64,000 bases of DNA, taken from JAACFF01 sp963807975. Lineage in GTDB: Bacteria; Chloroflexota; Anaerolineae; Promineifilales; Promineifilaceae. The DNA is taken from positions 620,001 to 684,000 of the forward strand of contig CAWEDV010000001.1 in assembly GCA_963807975.1 (NCBI GenBank), written 5' to 3'. A program made the translations under genes and the position numbers. Of the stretch, positions 50,276 to 58,058 are shown in pieces (position 1 is the stretch's first letter; the number at the start of each line of letters is the position of its first letter). Under the pieces are notes generated by a model. That model saw only the letters and a program-made list of their open reading frames with translations. It did no database searches and was not told where the DNA came from.

Positions 50276-51043
50276 ATGGGTTTAATGGAGAAATTTAGCT
50301 TAGAAGGAAAGACCGTCCTCATCACCGGAGGTTCCAAGGGGCTTGGCAAAGCGGTCGCCTTGGGTTTGGCTGATGCTGGCGCCAATATCGCCATCTGCGC
50401 CCGGGGCATTGAGCTGGCTGAAGAAGCAGCCCACGAAATCGCCCAGAAAGGGGTCAAAACGATCGCCGTGCAGACTGATGTGACCGATCCTGAACAGGTG
50501 AAAAAGCTGGTTGCCACCACGGTTGCCGAGTTTGGATCGCTTGACGTCGCCTTTAACAATGCGGGAACGGCCGTCGTCTCCCCCGCGGAAGATATGTCCT
50601 ATGAAGACCTGACCAAGATCATTGATTTGAATGTGGTCGGCCTTTTCGTTTGCTGCCAGGAAGAAGCCAAAGTAATGATCCCGCAGAAAAGCGGATCAAT
50701 TATTAATATGGCGTCCATGTCGGCGCATGTGGTCAATTTACCCCAGAAGACATCCAACTACAACGCCTCCAAAGCGGCCGTTGTGCAGCTTACCAAGAAC
50801 CTGGCCGTCGAATGGGCGCCCCACAATGTGCGCGTCAACGTCGTCAGCCCTGGCTATCACCTGACGGAGCTGGCCAAGTCCTTCTCCGATGAACTGATCA
50901 ATATCTGGCGTGAAAAAATCCCCATGCAGCGCATTGCCGATCCCTCGGAATTGGCAGGGTCGATTCTCTTCCTCGCCAGCGATGCCTCTTCTTACTGCAC
51001 CGGTATGGAAATGATTATCGATGGCGGTTACACGCTCTGGTAG
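50276..51043 (+). CDS. SDR family oxidoreductase (gluconate 5-dehydrogenase-like)
   Basis: 255 residues, classical SDR: TGGSKGLG (near 16-23), NNAG (near 94), catalytic Ser in NMASMSAH (near 145) and YNASK (near 162-166), and C-terminal YCTGMEMIIDGGYTLW. It resembles IdnO/KduD-type enzymes that oxidise sugar acids or reduce keto-sugars. It lies between the AllA-like gene and the FGGY kinase, so an oxidation of an imported polyol or sugar acid before phosphorylation is plausible. Confidence 0.9.
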   Translation: MGLMEKFSLEGKTVLITGGSKGLGKAVALGLADAGANIAICARGIELAEEAAHEIAQKGVKTIAVQTDVTDPEQVKKLVATTVAEFGSLDVAFNNAGTAVVSPAEDMSYEDLTKIIDLNVVGLFVCCQEEAKVMIPQKSGSIINMASMSAHVVNLPQKTSNYNASKAAVVQLTKNLAVEWAPHNVRVNVVSPGYHLTELAKSFSDELINIWREKIPMQRIADPSELAGSILFLASDASSYCTGMEMIIDGGYTLW

Positions 51044-51088
51044 TGGGATAGTTTGATCATTAGATAGTTGAATTTTCGCAATAGGAGC

Positions 51089-51128
51089 ACGAAAGCGAAA
51101 GTGACCGGAAGTCGCCCTCGCTTTCGTG
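51089..51128 (+). terminator. Hairpin between SDR and kinase genes
   Basis: CACGAAAGCGA and TCGCTTTCGTG form an 11-base-pair stem with an inner GAC/GTC pair; only a short T-poor tail follows, so it is a weak terminator or a processing/stability element. Confidence 0.45.
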
Positions 51129-51210
51129 GTCGATTTCGTAAAAGCCCATCCACCCGTTGACCGGTAGATGGGAACTCACTAGAACTAGTTTATGAATAGG
51201 GGAATTTTAG

Positions 51211-52752
51211 ATGGCAAAATATTTGGCAGGCATTGACATTGGAACAACCGGCGCCCGCTGCACATTGTTCGATTTGGACGGGGCGATTCTGGCCAACGAA
51301 TACAGCGAATATGGCGCAACATACCCCAAGCCTGGTTGGGTAGAACAAGATCTGGACGAAATGATCGCCGTCACCTTTGAGGCCAGCAAGGCCGCGATCG
51401 CCAAATCAGGTATTAAGGCCGAGGAGATCGCCTCCATCGGTTTTTCCACCCAGCGTTCGGTCACCGTGCCTGTCTACGAAGACGGCCGTAAAGTGCGCCC
51501 CATGCTCTCCTGGCAGGATGCGCGCACCAATGCCGAAGTGGAAGATATGCTCGAGCTGATCGATGCCGAAAGCTACTACGCCATTTCCGGAATGCCCATG
51601 GGCACCACCTGGAACGTCACAAAAATGCTCTGGATGCGCAAGAATGAGCCGGAGTTGTTCCAGCAGACCTTTAAATTTGTGCAGGTCCAAGACGCCGTCC
51701 TGAAGGCATTTGGCGCCGAGGATTTTTACACCGACACCAGTGACATGTCCATGTACGGATTATGGGATGTAGAAAACCTGCGCTGGAGCGATAAACTGCT
51801 CGAACTCTTCGATTTCACCCCCGACATGATGGGCAAACCATTGCCTCCTGGCACAAAAGTGGCGCAGGTTTCTCCCGACATCGCGGCCAAGACTGGTTTC
51901 GCCGTGGGCACGCCTATCTGTGTCGGCGCAGGTGATCAGAACTGCGGCGCGGTAGGCATGGGCGCGGTCCGGGGCGGAATGGTCACGGTCAATCTGGGTA
52001 CCGGAGGCCTGATTGCCCTTTCCGCCGATCGCTATATCCCCGGGTCCGGGGGCATGATGATCAGCAATCATGCCGTACCCGGCATGTGGCAGGTGGAAGG
52101 TCTGTCAAATGCGTCCGGCAGTGCTTACCGCTGGTTCCGAGACACCGTCGGTAAATGGGAAAGGAAAAAAGGAAAAAAGAAGAAGCGCAGTCCCTTTGAC
52201 TACCTGAACAAACAAGCAGAAAAAGCAGTTCCAGGCAGCAAGGGTTTGCTCTTCTTGCCCTATCTGGGAACCGCGGCCACGCCGCGCTGGAACGCCAACG
52301 CGCGCGCTTGTTTCATCGGTATGTCCTTCGCCCACGGCCGTCCCGAAATGGCCCGCGCCGTCATGGAAGGCGTCGCCCTGGAAATGCGCGACATCATCGA
52401 CGTCTGGCTGCAGGCCGGCGTTGAAATCACCACCCTGCGCCTGGGCGGCGGCGTTACCAAATCCCCGGTTTGGAACCAGATTCAGGCCGACGTTTACGGC
52501 CGTCCCGTGCAAACCTTGAAAATTGGCGAATCGACCGTCCTCGGTGCGGCCATCCTCGGCGGTGTCGGCGCCGGCGTGTTCAGCTCTATCCAAGAAGCGA
52601 CAGACAAAATGGTCGAAGTCACCAATACCATCGAGCCCAACATGGCCAACCATGCCGTCTACGAAGATATGTACGACGCCTACGTCAAAGCCTACAAAGG
52701 CCTCGCCAGCAGCGGCGCCTTCGATCAACTGGCTAAAGTCCAGACGCAGTAA
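51211..52752 (+). CDS. Xylulokinase-like FGGY carbohydrate kinase
   Basis: 513 residues. Phosphate motif GIDIGTTGARCTLFD (6-20), catalytic Asp in CVGAGDQNCGAVGMG (near 235) and C-terminal RLGGGVTKSPVWNQIQADVYG (split here: LGGGVTKSPVW). Most like XylB/LsrK-type kinases. A very basic insertion GKWERKKGKKKKRSPF (near 315) is unusual for the family. Last gene of the importer 2 operon; D-xylulose or a related ketose is the likely substrate. Confidence 0.88.
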   Translation: MAKYLAGIDIGTTGARCTLFDLDGAILANEYSEYGATYPKPGWVEQDLDEMIAVTFEASKAAIAKSGIKAEEIASIGFSTQRSVTVPVYEDGRKVRPMLSWQDARTNAEVEDMLELIDAESYYAISGMPMGTTWNVTKMLWMRKNEPELFQQTFKFVQVQDAVLKAFGAEDFYTDTSDMSMYGLWDVENLRWSDKLLELFDFTPDMMGKPLPPGTKVAQVSPDIAAKTGFAVGTPICVGAGDQNCGAVGMGAVRGGMVTVNLGTGGLIALSADRYIPGSGGMMISNHAVPGMWQVEGLSNASGSAYRWFRDTVGKWERKKGKKKKRSPFDYLNKQAEKAVPGSKGLLFLPYLGTAATPRWNANARACFIGMSFAHGRPEMARAVMEGVALEMRDIIDVWLQAGVEITTLRLGGGVTKSPVWNQIQADVYGRPVQTLKIGESTVLGAAILGGVGAGVFSSIQEATDKMVEVTNTIEPNMANHAVYEDMYDAYVKAYKGLASSGAFDQLAKVQTQ

Positions 52753-52796
52753 TCACGGCGCTCGCAATAAAAGCGCAGCATAAAGAGCATTTCGTT

Positions 52797-52830
52797 AAAA
52801 AAGCTCCTGCCTTAACCGGCAGGAGCTTTT
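52797..52830. terminator. Bidirectional Rho-independent terminator
   Basis: AAAAGCTCCTGCC and GGCAGGAGCTTTT form a 13-base-pair stem with a six-base loop, flanked by A-run on the left and T-run on the right. It lies between two converging genes (ending 52752 and 52862) and can stop both. Confidence 0.92.
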
Positions 52831-52861
52831 CATATTTGGGTCAATGACCGCCATGAACCAT

Positions 52862-55309
52862 CTAGGCGGTTCTGAGCGGGCGCCCAGTGCCCTCGCCAGA
52901 AATGGTAAAAGTTATGCTCTTCACCTTGGCCGCGACAGATCTGCTTTGGGGCTGGATGGTCCATATGGTGAAAGGGGTCGGCTTGAAAACCAGCTGCGCA
53001 AAGCGAGTATAAACAGCGCCCTTCAAATGGCTCACACCTTGTTCGTCATAGGTAATCATCTTCGAGAAAGGGTCGGCCGTAAATCTCTTGACCTTGCCAT
53101 CAACCGTGCGATCCAGGTAAGTGCCGCTCGTCATGACCGATATATAGGGTGAATCGATCCGTTGGCCTGACTGATCCTTCAGTTCAACTTCTATTTCATC
53201 AATGCGCACCCGAGCCAACAAGGCCAAGTCTTCGTTATCAAGACCGATATGCACAATGAGATTTCCATCTTTGGTGCGGTTTTGATCGCTGATATGTAGA
53301 TTGATCGCCTTATTTTCCAACGGGACCGGGGTAGGCTCCATATCTTCCAAGGCTAGTTTGTAGCCTGAGACCCGCAAACAGCCGTCGTGGAACTCATCGA
53401 CAGTGGCCGTGATCGGCGGAATCTCTACTGGAGTATCGGCCAATGTGAAATAACTGATCGCCTTTTGGTATTTTTCAAGCTCCAAGGTGACCCCACGCTT
53501 GGAGTCCAACATCTGACCAAACGCGGCTAGTTTGAGCTGCTCAATTATATTCTTTTCGAGGACCAGCGTACCGGAATAGGATTCGGTCAAGTCCACGGCG
53601 GCTTGAGCCGCGCGCGTGCGCAGCTTCGCTTCAGCCAAAGCATCGGCGGCAGCGGCCACGGCAAGCTTGGCCGAACAGAAGGCCTCGGCGCCGATAATCA
53701 GTTTCTGCATAGAAACTCGGAACTCTGACCCGTGTTTTATCTCATTGATCAGTTTCTTATTGGTATCAAATACGTCATCGACCGCGACCTTGAGCGTTTC
53801 CCAGATCTGTATTCCTCCGGTGACGACATTGAGGCCGCTCAGCGGTGCCAGGTTGAATGTCGCGCTGAGATCGTTATCAACCGCCCGCAGCGTGTCATTG
53901 GCCATATCCTGCAGTTGATCGGCCGTTTTGCCTACCTGCTTTAGCCGCTGAACACTTTCGGCGACATCACCTGCGGCCTTGCCCACCCCACCTAATCCAC
54001 CGGCAATATCCTTAACGCCGCTGTCGCCCCCTCCACGCTTTGCTGCACCGCCTTCCGCGCCCGTTTCGCCCGCGGTCGATCCTTCAATTTGCTCGATTTC
54101 TCCAGCGCCCTCAATCTGTTCCGCTTCACCCGCGGCTCCTGCTTCACCGGCAGCTCCTGCTTCACCGGCAGCACCGGCCCCGCCTCCTGCCCCTCCGGCT
54201 GCAGCCAGTTTGCCAATTTCAACGCCGAGATTGACGATGCTCATTGCCAGCTTAAAGCTGGCGTCTATGGTCTTTCTACGCCTCCAGGTGTCGATGCCCG
54301 AAAGAAACAGTTTTTGGGCATGTTGAAATTCAATATCCAATGCGTTCTGCTGCTCTGTCGCTGCTTTAAGCGCCTCCTTTGCTTGATCCCATGCTGCTTG
54401 AGAATTTTGCTGCAGTCCTTCGGACAGCGCGGCTTGGTTCTCCTTAAGCGCTACGGTCAACTTAGCCTTGTCCAGCCACTTGGCATCAGTGAAATCCATG
54501 TCGATCCAATCTTTATAATCTTTGTTGCGCGCCAATAACAGTTTCAGGCGGTCATTGGCGGCTTCCGTATAGACGGTAAAATCGAGCGGGGGCACGACAA
54601 CCAAGCCATTCATCTTGTTGATAATTAAGCCCAACTGTGTTCTAGCCTGACCAGCCATGATTCGCGTCTGTTCGTTTGCAGCGGCCAAGGCGGCCACCCA
54701 GCGCAGCTGATCAATGGCCACATCCGGGTTTGTGCCGGCAATCAGGGTCGCGGCCTGAAAAGTTGTGACGATGGCCAGGTGCAAATGCTCTCCTTGATCC
54801 AGATCGTTGACGTGATAAGGCAAGACCCTGCTTTGCGTATCCCAGGGCGCAATATCGAGCTCGCCTTGGTCAGTAAATGAGATCGCGGACGCCGCGCAGC
54901 CGGGAAGAACCGTTATCATATGCGTTAACGGATCCGGCTCATTTTCTGGCTGGACAACAACCGCTAATGGAGCCACGGCGCCTGCTGAGCATATCTCCTG
55001 CACGACGATCGTTAATCCCTGCCCACTGCCGGCGGCCGTTATCTTTGCTTCGCCTTCAAGTTCAATCCTTCTGGCGAAGATGGTCATGTCCATGCCGGCG
55101 GGCAGGTCACCGTCAAGGATGAGGCAGTCGCAGGCCAGATACCACAAATTGTCGGCGGGATCAGGACCCAGCGCTTGAAACTTCTGGTTGATGGTTGACC
55201 AGCGGCAGACCAAACCCCGGGCCTCGCCCTGAACGGTCAGTGACGAATCGGCCTGTACTCCCCACCGTCGAAGATTGCTCTCGGAAAATAGTTGTTCCAA
55301 TTCTGTCAC
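52862..55309 (-). CDS. Large protein of unknown function, third gene of a helical-protein cluster
   Basis: 815 residues, not recognised. Residues 1-200 look beta-rich and extended. About 200-345 is helical (long Glu/Gln/Ala-rich helices), 360-385 is a Gly/Ala-rich stretch (AAAGGAGGGAGAAGEAG) that could be membrane-inserting or flexible, 440-620 is helical with amphipathic Ala-rich heptads, and 640-815 is a beta-sandwich-like domain. There is no signal peptide. GTG start with AGAGGT upstream. It is encoded with two smaller helical proteins (55466, 56783), suggesting a multi-component complex. A tripartite alpha-helical toxin (Hbl/Nhe/Xax style) or tailocin-like export system are possibilities I cannot confirm. 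Confidence 0.65.
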   Translation of the reverse strand: MTELEQLFSESNLRRWGVQADSSLTVQGEARGLVCRWSTINQKFQALGPDPADNLWYLACDCLILDGDLPAGMDMTIFARRIELEGEAKITAAGSGQGLTIVVQEICSAGAVAPLAVVVQPENEPDPLTHMITVLPGCAASAISFTDQGELDIAPWDTQSRVLPYHVNDLDQGEHLHLAIVTTFQAATLIAGTNPDVAIDQLRWVAALAAANEQTRIMAGQARTQLGLIINKMNGLVVVPPLDFTVYTEAANDRLKLLLARNKDYKDWIDMDFTDAKWLDKAKLTVALKENQAALSEGLQQNSQAAWDQAKEALKAATEQQNALDIEFQHAQKLFLSGIDTWRRRKTIDASFKLAMSIVNLGVEIGKLAAAGGAGGGAGAAGEAGAAGEAGAAGEAEQIEGAGEIEQIEGSTAGETGAEGGAAKRGGGDSGVKDIAGGLGGVGKAAGDVAESVQRLKQVGKTADQLQDMANDTLRAVDNDLSATFNLAPLSGLNVVTGGIQIWETLKVAVDDVFDTNKKLINEIKHGSEFRVSMQKLIIGAEAFCSAKLAVAAAADALAEAKLRTRAAQAAVDLTESYSGTLVLEKNIIEQLKLAAFGQMLDSKRGVTLELEKYQKAISYFTLADTPVEIPPITATVDEFHDGCLRVSGYKLALEDMEPTPVPLENKAINLHISDQNRTKDGNLIVHIGLDNEDLALLARVRIDEIEVELKDQSGQRIDSPYISVMTSGTYLDRTVDGKVKRFTADPFSKMITYDEQGVSHLKGAVYTRFAQLVFKPTPFTIWTIQPQSRSVAAKVKSITFTISGEGTGRPLRTA

Positions 55310-55334
55310 GCTTTGACCTCTTTCACAATCCGTC

Positions 55335-55455
55335 TGTCATACCTACGCAGGCAGGTATCCACTCTTATGGATTCCCGCCGCAGTTTACCCTCGCGTAGGA
55401 GAGGGCGGGAATGACATGCATCTTGCAGTTACATAATTCATATTAACAGAGCACT
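55335..55455 (+). repeat. Dispersed 100-base repeat, copy C, with internal insertion
   Basis: TGTCATACCTACGCAGGCAG, ATCCACTCTTATGGATTCCC, an insertion of about 23 bases relative to the other copies, GGCGGGAATGACATGCATCT and a TAACAGAGCACTT end. It fills most of the 156-base gap between the 815- and 397-residue protein genes. Confidence 0.78.
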
Positions 55456-55465
55456 TGAGCGGCGT

Positions 55466-56659
55466 TTATTTGTTCTGTTGGGCGAGAATTCGTGCCTTGA
55501 TTTCACTTAATTCCAACGGTTTTCCTTCGACGGAGATGATGGCATTGCTGGTCATCTGTTCGATCACGGGACTTAAATGTGACCATTTTGCCTGCGCCTG
55601 CCGCATATAGTGGCTGATGGAACTGATGGCCGCGAGCCTCTCTTCTTCAAGGCTGGTAGGTTTTAGGGTTCCGTTGACTTTTTCAAATAGATAGTCCAAG
55701 CCGTCCGCCACTACCTTCCATCCTTCGCGCAAGGCGTCGGTTTTCTCAAGGGCGATCTCAAGATGGTTCAGAACCCCGGCTAAACTCTTGCTCGCCGTCG
55801 AGTCCACGGTATGGATCTTAATGGCCCGATCCAAATCCCCTTGCAAGTTTTCGATTCGTCCCTCGTAATCATCAATGGCATCCAGCGCATCTTCCATCTT
55901 ATTATAATTGGCATATAACTCGTAGGCAGCCACGGCGCCGCCAATAGGCGTGATCCATCCATAGGAGGGCGTTACTTCCATGGCCAGCACAGCGTCATCA
56001 TAGTCATCATGATTGCTCTCTAGAATAGTTTGCAGTTTCTTTATTGAGCCTTCTAATTCAGGTCCACCCTGCAGCACATCTATGCTCCCCTCTTTAAGAT
56101 TTTCATCATTTTCAACCGCCTCTTTGACTGTGCCAACATCTTTCTCGTTCTGTTTTAGTTTGCCTTGGTAATCGAGCAGGTGTTTCTGCACGCCGGCGGC
56201 AAGTTGGTCATTGTCGGCGGCGTTGCTCTTTAGATCCGCTAACTCCTCAAGGGCGGAGTCCAAATCCTGGTCGTCGCCAGGCTGGATCAAAGTTTCTATA
56301 AAGGTGAAAATGCTATCCTCGCCAGCAGCGTCGGAGGCAAAATCGCTAAGCCCACTGCCAAGATCCGTCATCAGCGTAAAGACTTCTTTCAAGAAATACT
56401 GACTCGAATCGTTCAAACCCTCGTAGGCATCTACCATGCTGGAGAACCAAGACATTGAGGTCACGTCCTTTTGTTCCAAGTTCAATTGGCCAAGCAGCAG
56501 TTCTTTGGTGTGCGGCAGCCGCAGCCCATAAGTCGCAAAGAGCTGCAAATATACCCAGTTCAAACGTAAACTCGGTTTTTTTCCAGGGACCCCTTTGAGA
56601 TATGTCTCGAAATTGGCGATTAATTCATCCAGTTCGGCCAGTTTTGTTTCATCGCTCAT
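55466..56659 (-). CDS. Helical protein, possible alpha-pore-forming toxin component
   Basis: 397 residues, unrecognised by direct motif. Mostly long helices, with a short hydrophobic hairpin-like stretch TPSYGWITPIGGAVAAYELYANY near residues 225-247 (given as ITPIGGAVAAYELY) flanked by acidic coiled coils, and a C-terminal helix with ALREGWKVVADGLDYLFEKV (near 310). Long helical bundle, central apolar hairpin and late Trp-containing helix are the layout of ClyA/Hbl/Nhe/XaxA-type toxins, hence the suggestion. No signal peptide. ATG 56659 is chosen because GGAG precedes it at nine bases. Same strand as, and between, the other two cluster genes. Confidence 0.55.
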   Translation of the reverse strand: MSDETKLAELDELIANFETYLKGVPGKKPSLRLNWVYLQLFATYGLRLPHTKELLLGQLNLEQKDVTSMSWFSSMVDAYEGLNDSSQYFLKEVFTLMTDLGSGLSDFASDAAGEDSIFTFIETLIQPGDDQDLDSALEELADLKSNAADNDQLAAGVQKHLLDYQGKLKQNEKDVGTVKEAVENDENLKEGSIDVLQGGPELEGSIKKLQTILESNHDDYDDAVLAMEVTPSYGWITPIGGAVAAYELYANYNKMEDALDAIDDYEGRIENLQGDLDRAIKIHTVDSTASKSLAGVLNHLEIALEKTDALREGWKVVADGLDYLFEKVNGTLKPTSLEEERLAAISSISHYMRQAQAKWSHLSPVIEQMTSNAIISVEGKPLELSEIKARILAQQNK

Positions 56660-56782
56660 AATCAATTGCTCCAATCACTGTCCATTTTGTTAAAGCAGAG
56701 TCCTTTTCGGTCGAGCTGCGCCTATCGGTCAGCCTTATCAACTGCCCATTCCTACACTTCTTGCGGCAAGTTACAACGCCGG

Positions 56783-57700
56783 TCATTTCGCCGGAACGGG
56801 CGGCATCCTCTGGTCAGCTCCTGCATCTGGCGGGAACGCATCCGACCATGAGAGCAGCTCCTCCATATCTTTACCCAATCGCTTCTTATAGAACTCAGCA
56901 GCCGAAATACTCGACGTTTTCTGCTCTTTGGCCAGATCACGGCGCGCCTTTTCCAGATCCTTTTTGATCTTGATGGCCAGATTTTCCAAGGTGGCCACAT
57001 CGGCGTCCAAATTCTGTAAGACCGTCAATTCCTGATCGACCAGCGGCACGAGTTCCTCGTCACGCCGTTTTTTGGCCACTTGCTCATCTTTATCCTCTTC
57101 CAGACCATCTATCCGCTTGTAGATCCGCGCTCTCTCCGCATTGTCTCCGTCATCCAGGCCAAAGGGATCGGACCCGCCAAATGGGTCGGGGATATCAACT
57201 GTAATTTTGTTATTGAGTTGGTCCAACCAATTTCCTTCATTCACTTTTTCAAGTTCAATCCGCGCTTTCTTGATTTTGCGCTGAATCCTACGTTTCTCGC
57301 CTTCATCCGCGTCAATCCGCTTTTTCAAAACGTTGCGCGCGACCAAGACTTCGCCAATCGTCTCATCCGTCTTTACGTCTAAATCGGTCGCGGCATTCCT
57401 AAAAGACTTGGCATCATCAACGGTAGAATCTACCTGGAATACAAGAGTTGCAATCTCACGACCTGTTTCCTCATCTGACGGTTCCTCGTTTAGATGACTC
57501 CAAAGTTTTGCCAATACATCTATGTCTGTGCCCAATGTATGGGCGCGATCTGAGGCGGAACGTCCCGCTTCATACAGATCATCAAATTTCACCGGAAGCG
57601 ACTCAAACTCCTTTTCCACCACTTTTTCGGTCGGCAAGAAATTATCCAATTCCTGGATCGCCTTTTTCGCTTCTTTATGAGTATTCTTTTTCATTTTCAT
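56783..57700 (-). CDS. Coiled-coil protein, first gene of the helical-protein cluster
   Basis: 305 residues, highly charged, predicted almost wholly helical: long heptad-rich segments at about 95-165 and 195-270 surrounding a short ordered loop with PDPFGGSDPFGLDD (near 175). No signal peptide, membrane segment or known motif. AGAGGA precedes the ATG. XaxB-like partners of XaxA toxins are also two-helix coiled coils, but with a hydrophobic tip, which I do not see here. Forms an operon-like set with 55466 and 52862 (gaps of 123 and 156 bases, the second containing a repeat). Confidence 0.6.
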   Translation of the reverse strand: MKMKKNTHKEAKKAIQELDNFLPTEKVVEKEFESLPVKFDDLYEAGRSASDRAHTLGTDIDVLAKLWSHLNEEPSDEETGREIATLVFQVDSTVDDAKSFRNAATDLDVKTDETIGEVLVARNVLKKRIDADEGEKRRIQRKIKKARIELEKVNEGNWLDQLNNKITVDIPDPFGGSDPFGLDDGDNAERARIYKRIDGLEEDKDEQVAKKRRDEELVPLVDQELTVLQNLDADVATLENLAIKIKKDLEKARRDLAKEQKTSSISAAEFYKKRLGKDMEELLSWSDAFPPDAGADQRMPPVPAK

Positions 57701-58058
57701 AACTTGATCCTCTAAACTCCATTGGCCAGAACAAAGAAGATATTTCCGGTATGTGATGTCACAAGATTCAAAACTTAACTATGGGTGGCCATGTGATCTC
57801 TCAGCATTATTGGGCGGCAGAAAACTAAAGTGACAATAACATTATAATACCTTTTCCAATGCGGAGTCAAGTTAATCTGAAACAAGGTCAAAGTCCAATC
57901 GCAATAAATCACATAATGCTCAGAGCGCATCTAAGGACGCGCCCTTCAGTCTGTTTTCCGTTTTCAGTTTTGTGTTGATTGAATGCCCCGCCCAGCCAGC
58001 CAAAAACTGGGTTATAATCAGTATTGAACCGTTAATGGTGATCAAGTCGGGAGGCGAG
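57701..58058. promoter_or_regulatory. Divergent intergenic region between the coiled-coil cluster and the propeller gene
   Basis: A 358-base gap that must contain the promoters for both divergent transcripts. It is AT-richer than its surroundings near 57820-57930. I do not see a convincing -35/-10 pair, operator or small gene. Confidence 0.35.
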
